From Opitutaceae bacterium (GTDB lineage Bacteria > Verrucomicrobiota > Verrucomicrobiia > Opitutales > Opitutaceae): DNA of 64,000 nucleotides. The position numbers and the translations under genes are program-made. The notes beneath the pieces are model-generated. The model saw only the letters and a list, made by a program, of their open reading frames with translations, ran no database searches and was not told the origin of the DNA. Below, piece by piece: positions 1 through 7,896 of the stretch. Location of the stretch: assembly GCA_027490995.1 (NCBI GenBank), contig JAIXWY010000011.1, positions 310,001-374,000 of the forward strand, given 5' to 3'. Within the stretch, counting starts at the first letter, position 1. Each line of letters opens with the position of its first letter.

Positions 1-10
1 GGCCATGAGT

Positions 11-898
11 TTACGATCGCAGGTCCGACAGTGCCTGAGCGAGCACCTTTTGGGAGGCGGGAAGGAGTGGGCTGAGGGGGGCCCGGACCTCGGCCGAAGT
101 GATGCGTCCGGCCGCGGCCAGGGCTGCCTTTACCGGGACGGGATTGGGCTCGATGAAGAGGGCCTTGAAGACAGGGAAGAGGCGCCGATGTAGCTTGCCG
201 GCGGAGGCAAAATCGTTGCCGAGGGCGAGGCGGGTGAGGCGCGTGACCTCGCGCGGAAGCAGGTTCGAGGCAACGCTGATGACGCCCTCGGCCCCGACGG
301 CCATGAAAGGAACGGTGAGTCCATCGTCGCCGCTCAGGACGGTGATATCCTTGCCCATGGCTTGCTTCAGCAGGTCGACCCGCTCAACCGAGCCGCCCGC
401 TTCCTTAATCCATCGGACGTGCCGATAGCGGTGGGCGAGGCGCTCAACGACTCCGACGCTGATTTCGATGCCGCAGCGCCCTGGGATGGAGTAGAGTACG
501 ATGGGTCGATCGGTCGCCTCAGCGACCGCGCAGAAGTGCTGGAAGAGTCCCTCCTGGCTCGGCTTGTTGTAGTACGGGGCGACAACCAGCATGGCATCGG
601 CTCCGGCGGCGTGGGAAAGGGCGGTGAGATCCACCGCCTCTCGCGTCGAGTTGGAGCCAGTACCGGCGATGACCGGTACCCGTCCGCGGGCGGTGGCGAT
701 CACGGCCCGGATGACGTCGAGGTGCTCCTCGTGATCGAGCGTCGGCGACTCTCCGGTGGTTCCCACTGGAACAAGCCCGTCGATTCCGGACTTAATCTGA
801 TACTCCACGAGCCGTTTAAGGTCTTCATGGCAGACCTCTTGATTTTTGAACGGCGTGACGAGCGCGGTGATCGCGCCGGTGAGGGGACGGAGCTTCAT
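11..898 (-). CDS. dapA: 4-hydroxy-tetrahydrodipicolinate synthase
   Basis: Condenses pyruvate with aspartate semialdehyde in the lysine/diaminopimelate pathway, in the cytoplasm. The 295-residue protein opens with LTGAITALVTPF and carries the GTTGESPTL phosphate-binding loop, YYNKPSQEG and YSIPGRCG segments, and the Schiff-base lysine in WIKEAGG, all standard for DapA at normal length. The frame is open upstream to 979, but that would overlap the divergent pilT start, and homology begins at the ATG ending at 898. The stop lies at 11-13. An ATG reading out of the window at position 6 may start the next gene of the operon (often dapB), but only six bases are visible. asd, the preceding pathway step, is elsewhere in this window (37317). 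Confidence 0.96.
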   Translation of the reverse strand: MKLRPLTGAITALVTPFKNQEVCHEDLKRLVEYQIKSGIDGLVPVGTTGESPTLDHEEHLDVIRAVIATARGRVPVIAGTGSNSTREAVDLTALSHAAGADAMLVVAPYYNKPSQEGLFQHFCAVAEATDRPIVLYSIPGRCGIEISVGVVERLAHRYRHVRWIKEAGGSVERVDLLKQAMGKDITVLSGDDGLTVPFMAVGAEGVISVASNLLPREVTRLTRLALGNDFASAGKLHRRLFPVFKALFIEPNPVPVKAALAAAGRITSAEVRAPLSPLLPASQKVLAQALSDLRS

Positions 899-969
899 GG
901 AGGAAAGACCTTTGGAGCAAACCAGACCACCCCCATCAGAGCGCAACGTTTTTTTCTCTCCCTTCTCCG

Positions 970-2058
970 ATGAGCGCACATTCTGACTTGATCGAGGACC
1001 TCCTGCGACTTGCGGTTGAGAGCGGTGCGAGCGACATCGTGATCAAGGCCGGCAAGCCAGGTTTCGTCCGGCTCTCCGGGCGATTGAAGCCGGTGGACAT
1101 GGATGTGATTGCCGAGGAAGAAGTGCGCGCCTTCGTCGACGAAGTCATACCGCCCTCCTTCCGGCGCGGGTGGGAGCAGGACGGCCAGGTCGACTTCTCT
1201 TACGTTGCGGACGCCGTGGGGCGTTTTCGGGTGAATGCCTTCCGGCAGCGCGGCCAGGTCAGCATCGTTTTTCGGCACATCAAGAATCGGGTACCCACGA
1301 TCGAGGAGTTGAACCTGCAGGCCGAGCCGCTACTTCGCCTCGCTCGTGCGGTCGACGGCATCGTACTCGTCTGCGGCTCGACGGGTTCAGGCAAGAGTTC
1401 GACGATGGCGGCGCTCCTTAATTGGATCAATCAGAACCAGGACCGTCACATCATCACGATCGAGGATCCGATTGAGTACACGTTTCAGGACGACAAGTCG
1501 GTGTTCCAGCAGCGCGAAGTGGGGCTGGACGTACCAGACTTCAGTCAAGCGGTCCGCTCAGTTCTCCGTCAGAATCCCGATGTGATTCTCATTGGAGAAA
1601 TGCGCGATCGAGAGACCTTCGAGACGGCAATGAGCGCCGCCGAGACGGGGCACTTGGTCTTTTCGACGCTGCATGCCGGATCGACGTCGCAAGCCCTGAC
1701 GCGTTTGTTCGAGTTTTTCCCGCCGGATCAACAGTTACAGGCTCGGCGCCAGATTGCGGGATCCATGCGAGGTTTCATTTGTCAGAAGCTCATTCCCGCC
1801 TTGGAAGGTGGCGGTCGTTTGCCTGCCAACGAAATCCTGCACGCGGATGCGACAGTGCGGAGTCTTCTGCTTGAGGGGCAGTTCGAGCGTATCCAAGGAC
1901 TTTTGGACAGCGGTAACGAGTCGGGAACGTTCGCGTTCAACCGCGACCTGCTCCGCCTAGTGCGCGCCGGAAAAATCTCGAAGAGCGATGCGTTGCGGTT
2001 CTCGCCGAACCCCCAGCAGCTCGATATGAATTTGAAGGGCATCTTCATCAAGGTGTAG
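970..2058 (+). CDS. Type IV pilus retraction ATPase, PilT/PilU family
   Basis: Hexameric cytoplasmic ATPase that depolymerises type IV pili for twitching motility or DNA uptake. The 362-residue protein has the PilT N-terminal domain (SDIVIKAGKPGFVRLSG), Walker A GSTGSGKSS at about 136-144, the IEDPIEY Asp box, Walker B VILIGE at 205-210, and the His box ETGHLVFSTLH at 225-235. The C-terminal AIRNLIRE motif typical of PilT is altered here to TVRSLLLEGQ, which suggests a PilU-like or accessory paralogue rather than the main retraction motor. It is divergent from dapA (71 bp apart) and 82 bp upstream of the sigma54 regulator, which recalls pil gene regulation. No pilin or pilus assembly genes are in the window. 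Confidence 0.93.
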   Translation: MSAHSDLIEDLLRLAVESGASDIVIKAGKPGFVRLSGRLKPVDMDVIAEEEVRAFVDEVIPPSFRRGWEQDGQVDFSYVADAVGRFRVNAFRQRGQVSIVFRHIKNRVPTIEELNLQAEPLLRLARAVDGIVLVCGSTGSGKSSTMAALLNWINQNQDRHIITIEDPIEYTFQDDKSVFQQREVGLDVPDFSQAVRSVLRQNPDVILIGEMRDRETFETAMSAAETGHLVFSTLHAGSTSQALTRLFEFFPPDQQLQARRQIAGSMRGFICQKLIPALEGGGRLPANEILHADATVRSLLLEGQFERIQGLLDSGNESGTFAFNRDLLRLVRAGKISKSDALRFSPNPQQLDMNLKGIFIKV

Positions 2059-2140
2059 GGAGGCAGTATTGCAGGCGTTCGGCGGGAGGACGTGAGGTTC
2101 GCTGCAGCGGACTCTCGCCTTTGTCGGCGGGATTATTTGC

Positions 2141-3625
2141 ATGCTCGGGTTCGACATGCCCGAAGACTCCGCCAAGCGTCCCACGATTCTGGTCATTGAT
2201 GATGACGCCGAGATCCGCTACTCGCTCGCGCGGGTTCTGTCGTCGCGGGGCTGGCAGGTAGCGGAGGCGGCGAGCGGCGAGTTGGGGATTCAGGCAGTGA
2301 AGAAGGCGCCCCCTGACGTCGTCTTCCTCGACGTTCGCATGGGGGGCATGAGCGGCCTCGAGGCGCTGCAGCACATTCGTTCGGCGAATCCCCGCCAGCT
2401 CGTGATCTTGATGACCGCGTTTGGCACCGCCCAGACCGCGATTGAGGCCATGAAGTATGGGGCGTTCGACTACATTATGAAGCCCTTCGACCCACAGAAG
2501 GTGCTAGCGTTGGTCGACAATGCGCTAAAGGCCGGGGCAGACATGCGGGCGGCGGTCGACTACAAGCCAAGCCTGAACAGCGAAGACTACAAAGAGGGGA
2601 TCGTCGGAGCGTCTCCGGTGATGCAGGATGTGTTCAAGGTCATTGGCCAAGTCACAGCCAGCGACGTCACCGTGATGATCACGGGCGAAAGCGGCACCGG
2701 AAAGGAGCTTGTCGCCCGTTCGATCTGGAAGCACAGCCATCGATCCTCCAAGCCGTTCATCGCGGTGAATTGCGCTGCGATCCCAGAGAACCTGATTGAG
2801 AGTGAGCTATTCGGTCACGAGAAAGGGTCCTTCACAGGTGCCACTGGCCAGCGGCTGGGGAAGTTTGAACTGTGCGACGGCGGAACGATCTTTCTCGACG
2901 AGATCGGCGACATGGCACTGGCCACGCAGACCAAGATCCTGCGCGTCCTGCAGCAGGGCGAAATTCAGCGCGTCGGCGGCACGGAGACGCTCCGCGTGGA
3001 TGTCCGCATCCTGGCCGCAACCAACAAGGATCTCGAGGCGATGGTGCGGGCCAAGACGTTTCGGGAGGACCTCTACTACCGCCTGAACGTGGTGCGCATC
3101 CGGATGCCGGCGCTGCGCGAACGCGACGGCGATATCCCGCAGATCGTCGATTTCTGCCTTCAGAATCTTGTCAAGCAGCGGAAGGTGCGTGCCAGTAAAG
3201 TGTCTCCGGAAGCGATGAGCGTGCTCGTGCGCTACGAGTGGCCTGGAAACGTGCGCGAGCTGGAAAACGTGATCTATCGCAGTGCGGTGATCGCGCAGGG
3301 GGATACGATTCTACTCAAGGACCTGCCGGTGGAAATCCGTGGATCAGCAGGTGCGATCGTACCGGCAGAGACCGGCACGGGACTATCTTCAGACGCGGCG
3401 ACCGGAACCGGAGTGGCCCAAGCATTGACTCTGCCGGAGGCACTCGACTGGGTGCACCGCGAGCTCGCGGCGGGACCAGAGCCCATCCTCGAACGCTTGG
3501 AGCGGGAGATGGCGCTGCGCGTGTTGAAGGCCGAATCCGGCAATCAGCTTCGGGCTGCCGAGAAACTAGGCATCACCCGGGCCACCTTGCGCAAACGGAT
3601 CGACGAGTGGGGCCTCAAGATTTAG
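2141..3625 (+). CDS. Sigma54-dependent response regulator, NtrC family
   Basis: Two-component transcription activator for sigma54 promoters. Domains in order: receiver domain (about 15-130; acidic pocket DDD, phospho-acceptor D64, T92, K114), AAA+ ATPase (about 153-385; Walker A GESGTGKE at 182-189, sigma54-contact loop GSFTGA at 229-234, Walker B TIFLDE, arginine-finger region REDLYYRL), and a Fis-type helix-turn-helix at the C terminus ([18 protein letters not shown]). The loop carries Ser where GAFTGA is canonical. A second in-frame ATG at 2156 is an equally plausible start. No histidine kinase is adjacent, so its sensor is unknown. The gene follows the PilT-like ATPase and could be PilR-like, but that rests on position only. 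Confidence 0.95.
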   Translation: MLGFDMPEDSAKRPTILVIDDDAEIRYSLARVLSSRGWQVAEAASGELGIQAVKKAPPDVVFLDVRMGGMSGLEALQHIRSANPRQLVILMTAFGTAQTAIEAMKYGAFDYIMKPFDPQKVLALVDNALKAGADMRAAVDYKPSLNSEDYKEGIVGASPVMQDVFKVIGQVTASDVTVMITGESGTGKELVARSIWKHSHRSSKPFIAVNCAAIPENLIESELFGHEKGSFTGATGQRLGKFELCDGGTIFLDEIGDMALATQTKILRVLQQGEIQRVGGTETLRVDVRILAATNKDLEAMVRAKTFREDLYYRLNVVRIRMPALRERDGDIPQIVDFCLQNLVKQRKVRASKVSPEAMSVLVRYEWPGNVRELENVIYRSAVIAQGDTILLKDLPVEIRGSAGAIVPAETGTGLSSDAATGTGVAQALTLPEALDWVHRELAAGPEPILERLEREMALRVLKAESGNQLRAAEKLGITRATLRKRIDEWGLKI

Positions 3626-3649
3626 CCACCCTCGATCGGTTCTGGCGGT

Positions 3650-4639
3650 TCAACGCCTGAATCCGTTCGGGTTCCGGGAATGCCAGCGCCACGCCGACTC
3701 AATGATCGACTCGATGTGGTTGAAGTGAGGCGCCCATCCCAATTCCTTCTGCGCCTGAGATGCGTCGGCGTAGAGTGACGGAGGATCCCCCTCCCGCCGG
3801 GCAGCCAGTGTTCGTGGAACGGGTTGACCCGCGAGCCGACCGATCGCGTCCAAAACTTCGAAGACAGACGTGGGGCGTCCCGTCCCGAGATTGTAGAACC
3901 GCCCCGTTCCTGCACGCTCAAGGAGCGGCAAAGCAGCGAGGTGCGCGCGGCAAAGGTCGTCGACATGCACGTAATCGCGAAGGCAGGTGCCGTCGGGCGT
4001 AGGATAATCGGTGCCGAACACCTGCAACGGGGGGTTGCGTCCCAGCGCGGCGCCGATCGCGAGGGGAATCAAGTGCGTCTCCGGCGTGTGATCCTCGCCT
4101 AGAGTCCCGTCCTCCGCGGCGCCCGCAGCATTGAAGTACCGGAAGCACGCGAAACGAAAACCATGCGACACCTGCAGGGATCGCAGCGCGCTCTCGACGT
4201 CGAACTTTGTCCGCCCGTACGGATTAATCGGCCGCTGGGGCGTGGATTCGACGATTGGGACCGTCTCTGGGATCCCGTAAGTTGCACATGTGCTGGAAAA
4301 TACGATGCGATTGACTCCTGATGCGACCATCGCCCGCAGCAGATGGAGCGTCGCGACGACGTTGTTGAAGTAGTACTTCAAGGGGTCGTGGACCGATTCG
4401 CCGACGTAGGCGAAGGCGGCGAAGTGCATGACCACATCGATGCGTTCCGTTTGCAGAATCGATTGAACAGTGGCCTCGTCGGCTAAATCCGCGTGATAGA
4501 AGCGAACGTCTGGCGCAAGTGCCTCGCGGTGTCCGAAGACCAACGAGTCGATCACGACCGGCCGATGCCCGGCGGCTCGCAACTGGCGAACGCAGTGGCT
4601 GCCGATGTAACCGGCACCGCCGGCGACGAGAACGTTCAT
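3650..4639 (-). CDS. galE: UDP-glucose 4-epimerase
   Basis: Interconverts UDP-glucose and UDP-galactose using bound NAD+; a short-chain dehydrogenase/reductase of 329 residues. Visible features: N-terminal Rossmann motif GGAGYIGSH, catalytic YGRTK (YxxxK), the SSTCATYG segment around the active-site Ser/Thr, FRYFNAAGA, RDYVHVDDL and the C-terminal NLGTGRPTSV substrate loop. The ATG ending at 4639 starts directly at MNVLVAGGAGYIG; an upstream in-frame ATG (4681) would add residues with no family match. It is convergent with the sigma54 regulator (24 bp apart) and divergent from the ketosynthase operon (78 bp between starts). Confidence 0.96.
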   Translation of the reverse strand: MNVLVAGGAGYIGSHCVRQLRAAGHRPVVIDSLVFGHREALAPDVRFYHADLADEATVQSILQTERIDVVMHFAAFAYVGESVHDPLKYYFNNVVATLHLLRAMVASGVNRIVFSSTCATYGIPETVPIVESTPQRPINPYGRTKFDVESALRSLQVSHGFRFACFRYFNAAGAAEDGTLGEDHTPETHLIPLAIGAALGRNPPLQVFGTDYPTPDGTCLRDYVHVDDLCRAHLAALPLLERAGTGRFYNLGTGRPTSVFEVLDAIGRLAGQPVPRTLAARREGDPPSLYADASQAQKELGWAPHFNHIESIIESAWRWHSRNPNGFRR

Positions 4640-4717
4640 GGATATTTCGAAACCAACGGGCGAGGCTTGTGTTGCGCTCAAGGGACGGTTGGCTAGCCGT
4701 TTTACGTACCGTCCTCG

Positions 4718-5956
4718 ATGAGTCTTCCTCGTATCGTCATTACTGGCGTCGGCTTAACTGCGCCGAACGGCAACAGTCTTGCGGAGTACCGCGGCAACCT
4801 CCTTTCCGGGGTGGCGCGAATTTCGCGGACTGAGATCCGCTATATGGGGCCGCTCTTGGCGGGCGTATGTAACTTCGACCCCCTGCGGTACCAGAAAAAG
4901 AAGGAGCTGCGGGTGGGGACGCGTGCGGGATCGATCGGCATCTACTGCGCCCGCGAGGCACTCGCGGATGCCGGGCTCTCTGCTGAGCAGCTCGTAAAGG
5001 ACCGCACCGGGGTATTCGTCGGCATCACCGAGCACGGCAACGTCGAGACCGAGAACGAGATCTACGCGATTTCGAAGTTTGGCTACGACACCAAGTTCTG
5101 GTCGCACTATCACAATCCCCGGACCGTAGCCAACAACCCGGCGGGGGAGATTTCGCTCAGCCTGGGGACGACTGGCCCAGCCTACACGATCGGGGCGGCT
5201 TGCGCTGCGGGCAACATGGGACTGATTCACGCCGCTCAACTCTTGCGTCTGGGCGAGGTCGACTTCGCTGTGTGCGGCGGGGTGAGCGAGAGCATTCACA
5301 CGTTTGGCATTTATGCCGGCTTCAAGTCGCAAAACGCCCTGGCGCACCACGAGGACCCCAACCGGGCATCGCGACCGTTCGACAAGGCTCGCAATGGCAT
5401 CGTGATCTCAGAGGGCGGTGCGCTTTACACGCTGGAGCGGTTCGATGACGCTCTCCGGCGCGGCGCCAAGATTTACGCCGAGATCGCGGGGTATTGCGTC
5501 AACAGCGATGCCTCAGACTATGTCCTGCCCAACCCCACCCGGCAGGCCGAGTGTGTGCGCTCTGCGCTCAGCCGTTCGGGCCTGCGGGCACAGGATATTC
5601 ACATTGTCAGTACGCACGCCACCGCCACCCCCATGGGTGACATTCAGGAGTGCGAGGCCATCCGTTCCGTCTTCGGCGAGGGCTGTCCTGAGACGTGGAT
5701 CAACAACACCAAGAGCTTCATCGGCCATGCCATGGGGGCCGCTGGCGCGCTCGAGCTCGCGGGCAACCTTCCTTCTTTCAACGACCTCATCGTTCATCCC
5801 ACCATCAACGTGGACGAGCTCGATCCCCAGTGCGCGCTCCCAGGCTTGGTGATCAATCAGCCGCGGAAGGTCGAGCGGGTGGACACCATTCTCAATAATT
5901 CCTTCGGAATGCTGGGGATCAATTCCACGTTGATTGTGCGTCGGTTCCTCGGTTAG
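4718..5956 (+). CDS. Beta-ketoacyl-ACP synthase (FabF-like ketosynthase)
   Basis: Decarboxylating Claisen condensation of malonyl-ACP with an acyl chain. 412 residues with a complete Cys-His-His triad: C162 in GAACAAG, H300 in STHATATPMGD and H337 in SFIGHAMGAAGALE. Flanking motifs differ from housekeeping FabF (TACATG and AHGTSTPLND would be usual), so this looks like a specialised ketosynthase, not the primary fatty acid enzyme. The acyl carrier protein begins 19 bp downstream, and a phytoene-desaturase-like oxidoreductase follows. The trio probably builds an unusual unsaturated acyl chain or polyene; the product cannot be read from sequence. Confidence 0.9.
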   Translation: MSLPRIVITGVGLTAPNGNSLAEYRGNLLSGVARISRTEIRYMGPLLAGVCNFDPLRYQKKKELRVGTRAGSIGIYCAREALADAGLSAEQLVKDRTGVFVGITEHGNVETENEIYAISKFGYDTKFWSHYHNPRTVANNPAGEISLSLGTTGPAYTIGAACAAGNMGLIHAAQLLRLGEVDFAVCGGVSESIHTFGIYAGFKSQNALAHHEDPNRASRPFDKARNGIVISEGGALYTLERFDDALRRGAKIYAEIAGYCVNSDASDYVLPNPTRQAECVRSALSRSGLRAQDIHIVSTHATATPMGDIQECEAIRSVFGEGCPETWINNTKSFIGHAMGAAGALELAGNLPSFNDLIVHPTINVDELDPQCALPGLVINQPRKVERVDTILNNSFGMLGINSTLIVRRFLG

Positions 5957-5975
5957 GTTGCCTCTCTCTACGACT

Positions 5976-6239
5976 ATGACCCAAGACGAAGTTAAGAAGG
6001 TGGTCCTCGACATCATTGCGGATATCGCCCCCGACGAAGACCTCTCGCAGCTGAAGTCCGATGTGCGGCTACGCGATCAGATGCAGCTCGATTCCATGGA
6101 CTTCCTGGATATTGTCATGGAGTTGCGTAAGCGCCATGGCATTGAGGTCCCCGAGGCGGATTACCTCAAGCTGGCGACGCTCGACAGCTGCGGCGAGTAC
6201 CTCGCGCCGAAGTTTGCCGCGCTTAGCTCAAAGAGCTGA
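5976..6239 (+). CDS. Acyl carrier protein
   Basis: 87-residue four-helix acyl carrier protein. The phosphopantetheine attachment serine is S40 in the motif LDSMDFLDIV, the usual place in DSL/DSM-type carriers. The start is the ATG at 5976; the frame extends upstream into the ketosynthase stop region with no homology. It sits between a divergent ketosynthase and a desaturase-like enzyme, so it is likely a dedicated carrier for that pathway and not the housekeeping AcpP. A strong intrinsic terminator follows 23 bp after the stop. Confidence 0.93.
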   Translation: MTQDEVKKVVLDIIADIAPDEDLSQLKSDVRLRDQMQLDSMDFLDIVMELRKRHGIEVPEADYLKLATLDSCGEYLAPKFAALSSKS

Positions 6240-6262
6240 TCTTTATCGCCTCTGCCGACTGT

Positions 6263-6287
6263 GGGCCGGGATGACCCCGGCCCTTTT
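6263..6287 (+). terminator. Intrinsic terminator after the acyl carrier protein gene
   Basis: An 8-bp perfect GC stem (GGGCCGGG / CCCGGCCC) with the 5-nt loop ATGAC is followed directly by TTTT. It would end transcription of the ketosynthase-ACP pair, so the oxidoreductase starting 36 bp later may be transcribed partly by readthrough or from its own promoter. Confidence 0.75.
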
Positions 6288-6322
6288 CATTGGCGGGGCA
6301 GGGGCCCGGTCGCGACTCATCC

Positions 6323-7765
6323 ATGAACCGTTCTTCGGACTACGATGTGGTCATCATCGGCGCCGGCATGGCGGGTCTCGCTGCCGGGATTCGTCTCGCA
6401 CACTTTGGCCGCAGGGTCTGCATCTTTGAGCGGCACAACGCCTCGGGCGGGCTGAATGGTTTCTACAGTTTGGACGGGCGTAAGTATGACGTGGGGCTGC
6501 ACGCCGTCACGAATTTCGTGCGTCCGGAGGTAAAAGGCACACCCCTTGGAAAGTTGCTCCGTCAGCTCCGGATCGATCGATCGGAGTTCGCCTTGTGTGA
6601 GCAGCTCCGCTCCGCCGTTCGCTTCGGAGGAGAGGCCGGCGCCGAGCTTCTGTTCAGTAACGATCCGGCCCTGCTGGAATCGACCGTGGCGGCCCAGTTT
6701 CCCCGCGAGATCGATGGCTTTCGCGGGCTAGTCGGCCGAGTGCGGCAGCACGACGACGTGGCGCTTGATTCCGGTTTCCGGTCAGCGCGGAGCGTGGTTC
6801 GCGAGTTCATCCGCGATCCGTTGCTCGAGGACATGCTCTTTTGCCCGGTGATGTACTATGGCAGCGCTACCCCGGAGGACATGGACTTCAGTCAGTTCGT
6901 GATCATGTTCAAGGCGCTGTTCTTGGAGGGCTTCGCCCGGCCGCGCGACGGAGTGCGCGTGATCCTGCGGGTGCTGTTGGAGAAGTACCGCCAGGCCGGG
7001 GGCGAGCGCCGCATGAAGTGCGGCGTGCGTCGAATCATTGTCCGCGACGGTCGCGCGGTCGGTGTCGAGTTGGACTCCGGAGAGGAAATCACGGCAGCGC
7101 ATGTGCTGAGCTCGATCGGCTCGGAGGAGACGTCACGGCTGATTTCTCCGGCGCCCAAGCTCGAGTCCGCTGAACCCCCGCGTTCGCCGCGGCATCCGCG
7201 GCTGTCCTTCGCGGAGACCATCACGATTCTGGAGCATCAGCCCGCTGAGCTAGGCTGGGGCGACGACACGATCATCTTTTTCAACGACGGGCCGCGTTTT
7301 GACTACCGTCGCCCGTCCGTTCCGGTCGACGTACGGAGCGGCGTGATCTGCCTGCCGAATAACTTTAACTACGGCGGAGATCGTCTCCCTGAGGGTGTAC
7401 TGCGCGTGACGTGCCTCGCCGATCCTTCATTCTGGATCGGAAGACCGGACGCTGAATACCAGACCTCGAAGCGAGCGTGGTACGCGGCAATGCAGACCAG
7501 CGCCCTTCGTTTTCTTCCTCCACTTCCCGGCGGATTGGAGGTGGAGACGCGTGAGACGGACATGTTTACCCCGTGGACCATTCAGCGCTACACGGGCCAC
7601 GTGGAAGGCGCGATTTACGGTGCGCCGGAGAAGGTCCGCGATGGTCGCACCGCCCTCGCCAACGTTTACCTTTGCGGCACCGATCAGGGTTTCTTGGGCA
7701 TCATTGGCGCCATGCTGAGCGGAATCTCGATGGCGAATTACCACATCCTCGCCCGCAACGGATAG
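6323..7765 (+). CDS. FAD-dependent phytoene desaturase-like oxidoreductase
   Basis: 480-residue flavoprotein of the CrtI/NAD(P)-binding amine-oxidase superfamily. The N terminus has the dinucleotide fold VVIIGAGMAGLAAGIRLAHFG ending in a FERH acidic residue, followed by the NASGGLNGF FAD-contact loop. The C terminus has the family signature YLCGTDQGFLGIIGAMLSG. Such enzymes desaturate or isomerise polyene or acyl chains. The ATG at 6323 was chosen because it places the Rossmann motif about 10 residues from the N terminus. It follows the ketosynthase and acyl carrier protein genes. Carotenoid desaturation is possible, but there is no phytoene synthase nearby, so an acyl-ACP or polyketide substrate is more likely. 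Confidence 0.85.
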   Translation: MNRSSDYDVVIIGAGMAGLAAGIRLAHFGRRVCIFERHNASGGLNGFYSLDGRKYDVGLHAVTNFVRPEVKGTPLGKLLRQLRIDRSEFALCEQLRSAVRFGGEAGAELLFSNDPALLESTVAAQFPREIDGFRGLVGRVRQHDDVALDSGFRSARSVVREFIRDPLLEDMLFCPVMYYGSATPEDMDFSQFVIMFKALFLEGFARPRDGVRVILRVLLEKYRQAGGERRMKCGVRRIIVRDGRAVGVELDSGEEITAAHVLSSIGSEETSRLISPAPKLESAEPPRSPRHPRLSFAETITILEHQPAELGWGDDTIIFFNDGPRFDYRRPSVPVDVRSGVICLPNNFNYGGDRLPEGVLRVTCLADPSFWIGRPDAEYQTSKRAWYAAMQTSALRFLPPLPGGLEVETRETDMFTPWTIQRYTGHVEGAIYGAPEKVRDGRTALANVYLCGTDQGFLGIIGAMLSGISMANYHILARNG

Positions 7766-7809
7766 GTCTGGCGCAACGGCGGGAGGGCGGCCGCGTGGAG
7801 GGCAATTAG

Positions 7810-7879
7810 GCAGCCAGCGGTCGCGATCAGCGCCGGCGTGACGGGACAGTCCGCGGGAGGTCGGCGTCGCGCTGGCTGC
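7810..7879. repeat. Widely spaced inverted repeat upstream of the UxaA-type gene
   Basis: Two perfect 10-bp arms, GCAGCCAGCG at 7810-7819 and CGCTGGCTGC at 7870-7879, are separated by 50 nt in the 131-bp gap between the oxidoreductase and the dehydratase gene. The right arm ends 17 bp before the GTG start. It could be a looped operator or a leader RNA stem; there is no direct evidence for either. Confidence 0.4.
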
Positions 7880-7896
7880 TGGACATCCTTTCGCGC

